64,000 nt of DNA from Xiphydria camelus (GCA_963678675.1 OY783196.1:17540138-17604137), one strand, 5' to 3'; counted from the stretch's first letter, positions 46,650-57,040 are shown. Notes: generated by a model from the letters alone, not told the origin. Translations and numbers: made by a program.

Positions 46650-47347
46650 GCGCGGTCTCTCACGGGTCGGTATGCTTCGAGCAAAAACCGCGCTCGGTAT
46701 CCGTGCAGCATACCGACTGGTTGTTGCTCTATACATTTTGTATCGATGCTCGCACACGGGTCGGCGTGGCATCGGCGCGAAGCGGTTTGTACTCGGTATG
46801 TTGCGTGCAACATCACCAATCAGTCGCGTCTCGACATTTGCAGGCTGTAAGCATCTAGGCAGTCGGGCTTTCCCGGTCAAACCTCCCGTTGGGGTGTACC
46901 AAGGACGGTCTACACTCCCTCACATGTTCGTATTTTGTCTGCTTATCAATGGCTTAACGAGTCTGACTAGTTTGAGAAAAGAATTTTTTTGACATTCTAT
47001 ACAGTGCCTTAAACTTATCATTTTCACTCAATTCTCCTGCTGCTATAAATAGTCTGCTACCATAGTTGCGTTCAATGTATGGATGGACCCAAAATATATT
47101 TTTTCTTTGATTTCTGAAATAATTATAAATTACAATAATATCTTCATCACTCGAATCACTAGACGTAGACATGTTTCCTACTACTTTCCGCCGCGGAGTA
47201 GCACGAAATGAAATGCGCCGGCAAGCGTCGCGCCGCCAGCATACCGAGGCTGTAAGCGAGGCTGGCTAGTAAAGAATCGGTACGACATTTATATATATAC
47301 CGTATACTTATGGCGCCGAAACCACACCGACCCGTGAGAGACCGCGC
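46650..47347 (-). mobile_element. Harbinger-type element, TTA target duplication
   Basis: TTA at 46647-46649 and 47348-47350 flanks GCGCGGTCTCTCACGGGTCG and its mirror. Nearly identical to 34678-35372, including internal order, so both moved or were copied fairly recently. Non-autonomous: only the transposase N-terminus remains. Confidence 0.9.
46954..47172 (-). pseudogene. Harbinger transposase N-terminal fragment, second copy
   Basis: Opens with MSTSSDSSDEDIIVIYNYF, then RNQRKNIFWVHPYIERNY, AAGELSENDKFKALYRMSKK, and shifts frame at a T-run (FFSQTSQTR, stop). Compared with 34986-35204 it keeps Glu codon sense where that copy has a stop, but an extra T breaks the frame after YRMSK. The acidic start, WVHP and YRMSK motifs identify the PIF/Harbinger N-terminal region, which precedes the DDE domain in intact enzymes. 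No DDE domain or partner Myb-like gene is present. The paired but different lesions suggest both derive from an already deleted parent. Confidence 0.75.
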
Positions 47348-48181
47348 TTAGTTCAACGGCTATTTGAAGAAAACAGACTGTAATCCATTCGAGTCCAATA
47401 GGGCGATTGGGTAACTGCACAAAACAGATAAAGTGCCATCTGTGGCATGCACCAAGCATTAAGCAGATGCCCGTGGTATAAGCGCTGTTTACACGTTATT
47501 TTGGATAATAATTGAAGTGTTTTACCTATGAGATTTAATCAACATGGCCTCAATTATAATAGAATGTGGATTTCAAAGCATTCAAATAAATTCTTTCCGT
47601 GGAAAATCGTTATCAAAAGGTAAATACAAGCAGCGCCACCAAGCTGGGTTTCTTGGCGAAACTTGGATGTACATTCTCTATATGTACACGTGTAACACAA
47701 ACAAAAGCTACGTTTGTGGAAGTACGCTAGAGCCCTATTATAAGTCCAAGTAACTTGATCTGCATTCTCCCATCCGTAACCCCCGATTGAGTCTGATTTA
47801 CTACATTTTTCTCTCAGTGTGGCAAACGCATTTCGCGCATCCGCTTGTCGTCGTGTGTGACATCGCGATTTCCCGTCGAGCGATCGTGTAAGCCCGCTGT
47901 CTCACGGGTCGGTGTGGTTTCGGCGCGGTAAATGTCGTACCGATTCTTTATGTACTAGCCAGCCACGCTACAGCCTCGGCTTTGCGCCCACTGAAAAAAA
48001 TTTTCAGGGAATTGAGCAATAATTCTGGCTGAACCAACCAGAATTTCTAGCCACCGTGGCCACAGCCAGAAGTTTTCTTAAGACAGCCAGCCGAGTATGG
48101 CTAAGCTAATATGTTTAAAGTAACAATATCGTGATGTTTGTGTCAAGCTGCGCTGTACTGTTGAGCCAGTTATTTATTCTG

Positions 48182-48366
48182 ATTGATTTAGACGTGCAGT
48201 ATGCCTACGTAAGCTGTACCGTATCGCTAAATTGCACGGAAATTCTGGTTCATCTAGACAAGCAGTATAGCTGTGTCAGCTATACCGTATTGCTAAATTG
48301 CGCGGGAATTTTGGTTCGTTTAGACAAGCAGTATAGCTGTGTCAGCTATACCGTATTGCTAAATTG
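48182..48366 (+). repeat. 66-bp minisatellite, 2.8 copies
   Basis: The unit includes TTTAGACAAGCAGTATAGCT and ACCGTATTGCTAAATTG; starts at about 48182, 48248 and 48314. Because 66 is divisible by three, one frame stays open with a 22-residue period (DKQYSCVSYTVLLN). The last two units are nearly identical, the first more diverged. Confidence 0.85.
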
Positions 48367-48464
48367 AAAGTAGGATTTTGCAAAAAGGGGGCGCGCACGC
48401 CTATCCTGCCGCCTGCCAACCCGCCTACTGGGGTGTCGGTTTTTTTCCAACCCTTCCGGGATTC

Positions 48465-48466
<2 letters not shown>

Positions 48467-48498
<32 letters not shown>

Positions 48499-48687
48499 GA
48501 AGGGGAAATGCATTTACGCACCATCCCCAGGTTTGGCTAGAAATCCGGAGGTGTGTGGAGCTCGGGTGATCCCGCGACGAGAAAGTGCAATGTCGCGGGG
48601 CCCACACCGGGATTTGAACCTGCGTTCCTTAGATGAGATGCTTCGAGACTGGGAATGCTCGCATTCTACCAATTGCGCCACCGACTC
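48467..48687 (-). mobile_element. tRNA-derived SINE with poly(A) tail
   Basis: On the minus strand a tRNA-like head carries an A box (TGGCGCAATTGG) and a B box (GGTTCAAATCC), the usual internal Pol III promoter. A non-tRNA body follows (GGGATCACCCGAGCTCC), then a 29-base A run (T run at 48467-48495). The anticodon arm is not cleanly foldable, so it is not a working tRNA gene. Target duplications were not found. Confidence 0.8.
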
Positions 48688-48811
48688 TTCAAGTGGTCTT
48701 AGCTAAAACAGGCCTTTATATAATGCAACACTGAGATATCTCGGCAAAAATATTAAAATAAATATTTAATTTGCTATCGGGGTACCGACTCGACTTCTAC
48801 CGGTATTTCGT

Positions 48812-48961
48812 ATGCCTCGGGCACAGAACCGCACAGTTGCAGGGACCTTTTCGGCCGGGCTTGGTCGGTATTGGAGCCACTTCTACCGGTAAAAATTGCT
48901 CGAATACCGACCAAGCCCGGCCGAAGGGGTCCCTGCAACTGTGTGGAACTGCGCGAGGCAT
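48812..48961. mobile_element. GC-rich foldback, arms of about 65 bp
   Basis: ATGCCTCGGGCACAGAACCG, CACAGTTGCAGGGACC and GGCCGGGCTTGGTCGGTATT are mirrored to the right. The loop holds TTCTACCGGTAAAAATTG. Confidence 0.7.
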
Positions 48962-49451
48962 CCAGTATAGTCCACCCAGCCATACCGTTCAGTCACACTA
49001 CACATAAGTTTACAGTTGGTGTAAACATACGTTTTATAGTCCAGCTAACTATACCTATATACCTATATTACGTATAATCATACAGTTGGGGTAAGAATAC
49101 GTCATCTGCTTAGGATAACCTTTCTAGTATATTAAGTAATCAGATGCCATATTGCTGCATCAAACATATCTGTTAGCAATACTTGGACTGCTAACATAGC
49201 AATGCTGTATCTCAAATACAACTAATAGAATTACTGTAATAAAAATATTTTTAGGGGGGAATGGCTAGAAAGTCTCAGCCAGAAATGTATTGCTGTTAAA
49301 ACTAAAGATTTTTTTCAGTGCCGATGCCACACCGACCCATGTGCGAGATTCGATACAAAATGTATAGAGCAACAACCAGTCGGTATGTTGCACGCATACC
49401 GCGAGCGCGGTTTTTGTTCGAAGCTTACCGATCCGTGAGACAGCGGGCTTA

Positions 49452-50733
49452 AATTGTCGTCGTCGTCGTCGTCGTCGTGAAGCTGAAAGAATTGTACACA
49501 ATGTGTGAAATTGTATTACTCGACCCGTTTCTCGCCCCTTCTTTATCTCATGTAAAATATTTATTTAGATAAAGATAGTTCCAAATTCTCGCTACGAATT
49601 CCTTTGAAAATCCCTACATACTTTTTTCAACCGTCACGTTGAAAAGTGACGATGCTTCCATGAAGAAATACGCCTATCAGGCGTTCAATTGACCAGAAAT
49701 TACAAAATTGCACGTCCCGGCACCGCGAAACGCGTACAGAAAGAGAAGGTCGAGAGTCGCGCGAGGCGTTGTCGTCGACGAAACGTCTAATATCGTATCT
49801 CTGCGCGGCTATTAATAGTGGCGGCGTATGCACGCCAGGGGCCGCATACCGCGTGTACCGCGCAGAGACCGCCGCGGTAAGTGGCGCGGTGTACTTAGGA
49901 ATTATGTATGTATAGGTATGTATGTATGTTGTGTAGCAGCAGAGCGGCAGCCACACGGCCGATTGCTCGCACCGCGCCTCCGTTAGCAGCGCCGATAGCC
50001 CGCTATCTTCCGCGATCTACTCGAAGCGACGACGCGGCTCGCCCAGGGGGCATCGGGGATGGTGTAGCGCGGAGTTAGCCCTTCGTTCCCACGAAAAGCG
50101 GTGGGGACGAGATGCCATCTTCGCGTTACCGCTGTCCCCGATCTCGTCTGTACGCAGAGTTCGTGACAAAAAGTGATAGCAGACTTATCATTTCTTGGAA
50201 TCTTTCGGAAAAGTCAAGAAATCTATTTTCTGTAGTTTATTTCTCTGCAAGCTAGATAATAATGGTAAACTTCGATCTGTGTCTCGAAAAATGATGGCAT
50301 AAATAACAATTATTGCGGTGTTCTTTTTTTTCAGTCGACAGTGACTCGGTATTCGTGGCCATTATAATAATGATGAAATACGAACAATTTTATGGTTAAT
50401 AAATTAATTTATTCTATCTCTAAAATAGGAAAAATTACGAGGCAAAATCGGATAGTAATCCTTTATTTATTATTAAAAAAATATCAACATTAAAAAATAT
50501 TGTTATTAAGAATTACACGTATTTTTAGTGAAAAAAAAGAAGAAACCAATATTAATTGTTAGAAGGAAGTGCATTATTAATTGGCGTATAGGTATACACA
50601 TTCATTGAAGAGAAACAATTTTTTCAAGTGAAAGAAATTTGCTTGAATGGTGAGTTCGTTGTAGCGTAAATCGGAATTATATAGGTCACGAGGAAGAACA
50701 CAAAATAAAATTTATATAAGGTCAATTAAACAG
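49452..50733. other. Unassigned; (GTC)n and CpG-rich patch
   Basis: A (GTC)n run at 49455-49478, a CpG-rich part (49730-50160), then AT-rich DNA. A minus-strand frame of 109 codons (49627-49956) is unrecognised. No repeat copy seen. Confidence 0.4.
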
Positions 50734-50736
50734 TAA

Positions 50737-50796
50737 GAGTGGGTGTCCACCGGATCGGTCCGATTCTAGTCGGCCCGATCAGGTGGACACCCGGCC
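50737..50796. mobile_element. Very small (60-bp) hairpin element, TAA-flanked
   Basis: TAA at 50734-50736 and 50797-50799. GGGTGTCCACCGGATCGG is mirrored by CCCGATCAGGTGGACACCC. The flanking triplets and hairpin suggest a minimal Harbinger-like MITE. Confidence 0.65.
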
Positions 50797-51032
50797 TAAT
50801 AAATTCATTAATTTAATTTACGAATTCAAATTACCAAATGTGTCTCACAAATAATTGGGGAAAATTCCGTTTATCAATAGTGCAATACATCCGTTCATAC
50901 CGGTAAGCACGTTAAAAGTTTTTTCTCGCGGCAAGAAGACAATTTAAAAAAAGCCTGCATCGTTTCTCGTTTCAATTACATATCACAGAAAGTTGCTGAA
51001 GTATCTTACAGCTATTTATACAGGAAGGAAAG

Positions 51033-51286
51033 CAATTTCAATGTTATACATCACGCCAAATATCACCAATATCTGTAAAAAGTTTTTGACTTATTATAGA
51101 AAAATAAAAAAAGCCTGAGAACATTACACGTCGTGCTATTATTTCGTTGCGGGCTATAATAAACGTAACCAATTTCAATATTATATATCACGTCAAATAC
51201 CATCAACATTGCTAGAAAATTTTTAACCTGTTATAGAAAAATTTTAAAATCTGGAGAATATTACACATCGTGCTATTATTTCGTCT
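51033..51286 (+). repeat. Diverged tandem duplication, 137-bp unit
   Basis: CAATTTCAATGTTATACATC at 51033 and CAATTTCAATATTATATATC at 51170, each ending with CGTGCTATTATTTCGT. Confidence 0.7.
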
Positions 51287-51289
51287 CAC

Positions 51290-52876
51290 GCCTTACATAC
51301 ACGTGTCTCTACACGTACGGATCTGCATTAGTGCTCTGCTCACGTTGCCGCGCTCCTTGCGAGCACGAAACTCGCGCGCGCGCGATTATTTAATGGTATT
51401 CAGAGTGTAACGCGGAGAAAGAGAAGGATGGAGAGCGCGCGATCTCTATACAATGAGAAGGACGGCGAGCGGGGATCGGGGAACGAGCGAGAAAGACGAC
51501 GGAACGTAGGATGACGTCACCGGGCGATTAGACCGCCTCTCAGTGGCTCTCCGCTTTGTTGATATTTCGTCTGGCGCGATGCAAAGGCCCGATGCGCAAA
51601 ACGCGCGCGATTCCGCGAAAGCGAGGCTGGGACTCCCCCCCGGATGTTGGTATCGTTCGTTCGCTTCGATTTCGCGATTCCGAGAGATCACGCTCGCGAT
51701 TCGCTGCTTCGTCGGGTGTTGTCTCCCCGCCGATACTGCGCGGAGTTTCGAGAATCGAGCGACACTTCGAGATCTGCGCGTCCCGTCGGCCGTGCTGATC
51801 GTTTCGGGAACTGGTGGCGCGCTCTCTCACGCGCGCGAGAGCTGCCATGGCAGTCGCGCGCTGGGCTTTGCCAATCGCGCGCGCGCGGTGCGCGGATGGC
51901 TTCTTCGAGGAACGGGCGAGGGACCGCGGGAGCGTTAACGCGGCCTTGAACCTCGGTGCTTCGGCGTTCGAACGCTATCTCGCGGTCAACTTCTTTAGAG
52001 CGGCAGAGCGGCGGAACGCGTAGCTCCGCGACGCTCTACTCGCTTCGAGCCGACGGGCGATCTGTCCCTTGCCATCGTTGGCTGCGCGCGTTCAGTCGCT
52101 CGATAAAGTGACCATCATTGTATTGGCAGGTTTAGATGAGAGTCCGCTCTGTCGCCGGGAAGAAACGGTCTTTTAACTTCGCGGAAAGACTGATACGGTA
52201 AATGTTACCGTATTTACAATAAAAGAGGTACATATAGGGGGTTTCGAATGTTCCTGCCGTGCCAAAAGAATGATTTTTCCTTTGAAACTAATGTGATGTA
52301 AACTATGACGATAACGTGCTCGAATGAAGAATTATTCTACCGCATTGTAAAAACAGCTGACAAACTTTAGAGCACCTTTTCCACTGCGTACGCAATAAAG
52401 TACATCGTACCGATCTCTTCGTATCGAGTTACGGAGGCGCGTGGTCTCCATTTTGTTATATTTTGGTAAAACTGAACGAGATATCGATACGATTTATTTC
52501 CCGTGTATTGGGAAAGGCGTATCGACGTTGTTTATAAATTTATACGCCCTCAACTGAGCTCGTTTGCGCTCACTCCTTCGACGCTAGCGAGTCACTCTAG
52601 AGATGGCAGTAAAAGCGTTTGTTACGCAAGACTTTAAAGTGATTTCCCTCGTCAAGAGCCGGGACCCCGATATCAGGCCCGTGATAAGAACGCCGTCAAA
52701 TTTTAGTGGGTCCATCTTGATGCCGAAGTGCAGGGAGTTCGGGTCAACGAGGCTATAAAATATGTTTTCTATATGTAATTATAATTTCTCCAATCATACT
52801 TGTACACCGAGCAAAAAATTTGAGCGAAAGTACATGCTTTTAGGATTATCCAAAAACGTGTCACCACAGAGGTCTA
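51290..52876. other. Unassigned; CpG-dense block 51300-52100
   Basis: Strong CpG density with overlapping frames up to 131 codons, all Arg/Ala-rich and unrecognised. At 52831-52860, GTACATGCTTTTAGGATTAT repeats part of the next MITE (53026-53062), implying a partial copy beside it. Confidence 0.4.
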
Positions 52877-53094
52877 CACAGAGAAAAAATTTTGCATGAT
52901 CGAAATAAACGCGTTTTTGAATAGTCCTATTAGGAGCACATTTATTCGATTAGAATGAATATCTTATAGAAATATTATTGATTTACTTTAATATTATTTA
53001 GATCAAATTGGCATTCATTCGAATCGAAAATACATGTTTTTAGGATTATCCAAAAAACGTGTTTATTTCGATCAAGCAAATTTTTTTCTCTGTG
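52877..53094. mobile_element. TA-flanked MITE with long TIRs (CACAGAGAAAAAATTTTGC)
   Basis: TA at 52875-52876 and 53095-53096. CACAGAGAAAAAATTTTGC, GATCGAAATAAACGCGTTTT are mirrored closely at the right (AAACGTGTTTATTTCGATC, TTTTTTTCTCTGTG). Confidence 0.85.
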
Positions 53095-53122
53095 TAGACC
53101 TAACTGTTTTCGCTGCAACAAT

Positions 53123-53288
53123 AAGTTTTGTAATTACAGATTTATCGATTGTTACGTCCAGCGTCATATCAGCTAGATGCAGTATAAGTTACAGGGTATC
53201 AGACTTAACCGGAAACCTTGTAACTTATACTGCATGTAAGTTGATATAACGCTGGATGTGGAAATTAATAAATCTATAACAAAAGTTT
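53123..53288. mobile_element. Foldback element, arms of about 75 bp
   Basis: AAGTTTTGTAATTACAGATT, GTTACGTCCAGCGTCATATC and TGCAGTATAAGTTACAGGG are mirrored at 53212-53288 with a short loop. Confidence 0.75.
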
Positions 53289-54248
53289 AACTCGACTTAA
53301 GTTGTTACAGTGTGAACGGCTCAATTAATGATTTAATTTTATTCAGTCTTATTTTACCATCGCGCGTATATTTGCTTCGATCAAATTTTTTTCTTAGAGA
53401 GATTTCCAGTTTCTCTCCGATCTAATATACATCTACTAATGTCTATATCTTTCAACCTTTCCAATCATTACGTTTTATTGACACCGACTTACGGAACCAG
53501 ATAACTGAACGTCGCACAGGCCATGGCCCAAAGTGCAGCTGTAATCGCGTGACACGACGCTCCCGATTAGATTGCCGCGCGAAGTTCGTAAATCGAAATG
53601 TCCGCTTTTTCGCGCGCGCTTCTATTTACCGTTCCGAACAATTCGCACGCCTCGACCTCGAGGTTACCGCCGGAGGTAGACCAGCCGCCCGCCCGAGGTA
53701 TCCATAAACATAATAGCCTAGGTGTATCGAACGAATTCTACGCGAGCCGCCACGTCGAATAGCGAATCAACGCGCGATCGGAGGAGGACGGTGAGCCGAT
53801 CGAGCGCCCATCGATTCGAAGAACGAAATAACGAGTTCCTACGCGATGAGGACGGCCAAGTTTACGCTGAACGTTATATTCTGCCAAACTTCGATATTAT
53901 TTTGAATTTGTGTATCGAGAATAAATTGACTCACCGCGATTTCAATTTAATGCTAACGATGGAACAAGTCTGTGGCGATCTCAATATCGATCTTGTGAAT
54001 TGAAACGACTTTTCGTATCTTCAACCGAGCAATTCCATTAATCAACTTTTATAATCATTGCCGATCCGAATAGTTCAACGGTCGGGTAAATTTATTCGCA
54101 AACCAGGCGCGTAAAATCCTTTGACCCAGGCATCGATGTGTGGTAGGTATATAGTGACGCAGATGTGTTCGACGGAAAATTTTGGACTCGATCTGCCGGC
54201 GTTACAAATGGATTTGCACTTGTGCTAACCTCTCTGGCATATATACCA
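53289..54248. other. No gene supported
   Basis: A 93-codon frame (53722-54003, plus, GTG-initiated) ends in a non-biased stretch (YAERYILPNFDIILNLCIEN). No family recognised and no promoter or splice context seen, so it is left as unassigned. Confidence 0.35.
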
Positions 54249-54453
54249 TATGAGGCTAAACTTACTCGCCAGGAAAGAAACTCGAATCATTATATCTCAT
54301 TATCTATGAACTTTTGGCTCTCATATTTGTATAATTCTTTTTTAAAGATTACGTTTCAATCTACAATAAAGTCTTATATCGATATAGGCTAAACATTTAT
54401 AAGCAATGAGATAATAGTGATTCGAGTTTCTTTCCTGGCGAGTAAGTTTAGGG
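54249..54453. mobile_element. MITE family H, copy 3
   Basis: ATGAGGCTAAACTTACTCGC and CAGGAAAGAAACTCGAATCA are mirrored well at the right (TGATTCGAGTTTCTTTCCTG, GCGAGTAAGTTTAG). The clearest copy of the family. Confidence 0.8.
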
Positions 54454-54473
54454 AAACGGTGTACAGAGAAAAA

Positions 54474-54959
54474 GAATTAGTTGGATCTACTAAAAATTAC
54501 TTGCGGGGCCGGAAGTAATTATTTACTTACATTTTCATTTAATCTTTTTTCATATTAATTTTTAATACTTCTTCCTTGCAATCACATACTATTCCATATG
54601 ATTGTAAGGAAGATATATCAAATTGATGTATTAACAAATTTCATTGATATAAATTCTAGGATGCTCGGGAAAAAGAGTACAAGTCAAAAAATGGTATTGC
54701 TCAGAAAACACCTTTATTTGTTTATATTGAAACACAAACTGTTGAAAAAATGTTTAAAATGAAAATAACACTTCTCATAAGAACCGTTAAATGCATATAG
54801 CACACAAATATCTCTAGGAAAGTAGAAGAACATTGTAGAAGTGTTTTGGTAGGCGACTTGATTTATACTCTTTTTCTCGGGCATCCTAGAATTGATAACT
54901 ACTTGCGACCCCGCAAGTAATTTTCAGTACATAGATCCAACTAATTCTTTTTCTCTGTG
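54474..54959. mobile_element. MITE family C, copy 2, interrupted
   Basis: CAGAGAAAAAGAATTAGTTG at the left after TA; CAACTAATTCTTTTTCTCTG at the right. The interior is as in 42105-42360 until TTGATATAAATT, where 54656-54889 intervenes, then AATTGATAACTACTTGCGAC. Confidence 0.8.
54656..54889. mobile_element. Nested element with CTAGGATGC ends, AATT duplication
   Basis: CTAGGATGCTCGGGAAAAAG and AGTA at the left are mirrored by TACTCTTTTTCTCGGGCATC and CTAG at the right. AATT borders both ends (54652-54655, 54890-54893), and the unbroken host copy supports the insertion point. Class unknown. Confidence 0.8.
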
Positions 54960-55264
54960 TAGTTTCCCGCCGCCAAAAACGAAGCGGGACTACCGATGCA
55001 CATATAACATACAGTAGAGTACCGAGTTTTTGGATTGCATTCAATGTTTTGGACTCTTAGTTTTTTGCCCCCTCTTCGGTTAGGATAACCTACCCAATAG
55101 ATAGACACCTCCAATAAATGAACACTTCAATGCTCGCCAAATACCAAGTTCTGCCTACCTACTGAATTTTGTCGTCTGCTTAGAAGTTTTTCTATTGGGT
55201 AGATTATTCTGCTTTGGCCCACTGCAGCGTACAATTCTATACAGAAGATGTGTGCATGCGTGTA

Positions 55265-55480
55265 CACGCTGAGAAAAAAATTTCCAGATTATAGTCTCTC
55301 GGGCGGCCAGCTAAATATATAAGCAGTTATCTCTCAACAAATAAGTAGCTCAACTAAAATTTAGTCGAGGTAACTAGATAGTTAGCTGCTTCAACTAAAT
55401 ATCTGTTCAAATAATTATTTATTTAGTTGGTCGCCTGTAGCCTCAAAATTTAGTTGAATCAAACGATTTTTTTCTCAGTG
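55265..55480. mobile_element. TA-flanked MITE (CACGCTGAGAAAAAAATTT)
   Basis: TA at 55263-55264 and 55481-55482. Ends CACGCTGAGAAAAAAATTT / ATTTTTTTCTCAGTG; the interior has repeated AGCTNNTCAACTAAAT-type blocks in both senses. Confidence 0.75.
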
Positions 55481-55499
55481 TAGTTACACTATACTTCCA

Positions 55500-55740
55500 C
55501 CGTTCGTCTAATAAAAAACTATTGTTGAAACAAACTAACTCGGATTGATCTAACAAAGCAGCGAAGTCGAATTGATTAAATCTTCCGACAAAACGAATTT
55601 TATTGAACGAAACAAAAAAAATTTGTAATAATTATTCCAACTGTGTTCCAACCAAACATACAATAGTTAGTTTTACGAAATTTAACCTTCAACCCAAACA
55701 ATTTGGTTGTAACAACTAAGTTTTTTTCCCGGTGTATATG
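55500..55740. mobile_element. Probable truncated MITE
   Basis: The right end AAGTTTTTTTCCCGGTGTA resembles the MITE ends nearby, and the interior carries AACAACTAAGT/AAACAAACTAACT repeats. The left terminus is not recognisable. Confidence 0.4.
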
Positions 55741-55798
55741 TGACTTTAAGTAGCATTTTACTTTAAAGTATGGCACTTTAAGTAGACGAAACTGTATA

Positions 55799-55924
55799 CA
55801 CGCAGAGAAAAATTTGGTTGAAAAAACCATAATTTAACCAGAAATGATGATCGTTTTTAGCGCCAATTATAATTCCATGGTTATTTTGACTTGTGAGATT
55901 CTGATTATAGTAACAACGAGAACA

Positions 55925-55975
<51 letters not shown>

Positions 55976-56255
55976 CCTGCAACCAGGTCAACTTGCAGCA
56001 TGGCCAATTGATGTCTCCAACCTCTTTTCATATAGTTGATACTATCATATAGTAATATTATTGATCTACTTTTATGGTTAATTCAACCATGGTGCATGGC
56101 TATCATAAACTACAATCTCGTTGTTACTATAACCACGCAACAAAAGTTATTTCGACTACATTCATGATCTGTCTGACCATAAATATGGTGTTAGCAACCA
56201 AGAAAAGTCAACCTTGCGATTATGGTTGATTTTACTACCCACTTTTCTCTCATTG
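55799..56255. mobile_element. TA-flanked MITE with internal microsatellite
   Basis: TA at 55797-55798 and 56256-56257. CACGCAGAGAAAAATTTGG / CCACTTTTCTCTCATTG ends. GATTATAGTAACAACGAGAA and its mirror TCGTTGTTACTATAA form inner arms. Confidence 0.7.
55922..55972. repeat. (CA)n(GA)n compound microsatellite
   Basis: About 20 bp of CA followed by about 30 bp of GA, inside the preceding MITE. Confidence 0.95.
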
Positions 56256-56607
56256 TAGTCATTGGCATAGGTATCTCTATTTCTTTTTATCTAATGCATT
56301 TATTATCCACGAGTGCCAATTATTGCCAGGGTGCTAGAAATTATACCTGCTACTCTATATCCATTTCTTTTCATCCGATATCCTCATCAGTTTTCATTCT
56401 AAAGCTATTCCTCCTTTCGCTCGTTTAACGAATTCGACGTAACATTTATTTTCGTATCCGATTGCGGTGGAAAGTCGCACAGTTATTTTTAATTCCTCTT
56501 TATCGTTCGACCGCTATACCACATTACGGGTCAACGATTGTCGAACGTCCGGTTTTGGTGTGCGATCCTTCGCCGGCTTCTACGATAATTGTACATACTC
56601 CCGACGT

Positions 56608-56802
56608 CACGGATTCTGCCTCTGGTGACCTTTTAAAATATCACTTTTAAAGATACCAGCCAATGAACAATTAATTCTCATGCTCTCGTTAGCTACGGCG
56701 GTGTTTGCCCCGGATGATGAAAGCACGAGAATTGATTGATTATTCGTTAGCAGGTACGTTTAAAAATGACATTTTAAAAAGTCACCAGCGACAGAATCCG
56801 TG
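56608..56802. mobile_element. Foldback repeat family E, copy 2
   Basis: CACGGATTCTGCCTCTGGTG at the left, CACCAGCGACAGAATCCGTG at the right. The inner ATTAATTCTCATGCTCTCGT half resembles 8740-8770. Confidence 0.7.
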
Positions 56803-56818
56803 TTGCCGAGAGTGCATA

Positions 56819-57038
56819 CACTGATAAAAAAATGTGGTAGATTTGACTAAATTAGCATGGGTCGGGAACGCAGATCAAGTTATTCGAACTGATAATTTGT
56901 TAAATTTGACTACATCTTGTTTTCGTCAAACAATTTCAAATCATTATAACCAAAATTCTTTAATTACAGTAACTTGATCGGCGTTCCTCCGCCCGTGACC
57001 GCCAATTTAGTTAAATCTACCACATTTTTTTCTCCTTG
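56819..57038. mobile_element. TA-flanked MITE (CACTGATAAAAAAATGTGG)
   Basis: TA at 56817-56818 and 57039-57040. CACTGATAAAAAAATGTGGT and AGATTTGACTAAATT are mirrored at the right. GGGAACGCAGATCAAGTTA pairs with TAACTTGATCGGCGTTCC. Relative of host 46557-47819. Confidence 0.85.
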
Positions 57039-57040
57039 TA

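Larger units (their letters stand above)
46557..47819. mobile_element. Host MITE carrying a Harbinger insertion, TG-flanked
   Basis: CACTAGAAGAAAAAATGGTAG at the left and CTACATTTTTCTCTCAGTG at the right, each near TGCATTC/GAATGCA. Related to 56819-57038. TG on the left is the right-hand TG of 45744-46554; TG follows on the right. The Harbinger element 46650-47347 lies inside. Confidence 0.6.
47989..49320. mobile_element. Nested 1.33-kb composite element
   Basis: CACTGAAAAAAATTTTCAGG at the left; AAAGATTTTTTTCAGTG at the right; inner CTGGCTGAACC / TCTCAGCCAG also pair. The host reads GCGCCGATGCC uninterrupted in its relatives, here split as GCGCC[...]CCGATGCC, giving a CC duplication. It contains a minisatellite, a SINE and a foldback. 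Confidence 0.75.
47892..49448. mobile_element. Third Harbinger-like element, split by a 1.3-kb insertion
   Basis: GCCCGCTGTCTCACGGGTCG at the left (after TAA) and CGATCCGTGAGACAGCGGGC at the right (before TTA). The body matches the GTCGTACCGATTCTTTA and ACCAGTCGGTATG parts of 34678-35372. The flanking triplets are TAA and TTA, not identical, so one has mutated or the edge is shifted. Interrupted by 47989-49320. Confidence 0.75.

Noticed and set aside
48182..48366. CRISPR-like array
   Set aside because: Contiguous tandem units without unique spacers, in a eukaryotic transposon context.
48600..48687. tRNA gene on the minus strand
   Set aside because: A and B boxes are present, but the anticodon arm is not cleanly foldable and a body with poly(A) follows, so it is a SINE head.
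53722..54003. 93-codon frame with a non-biased C-terminal half
   Set aside because: GTG start, no homologue recognised, no promoter or splice signals; kept only as a note.
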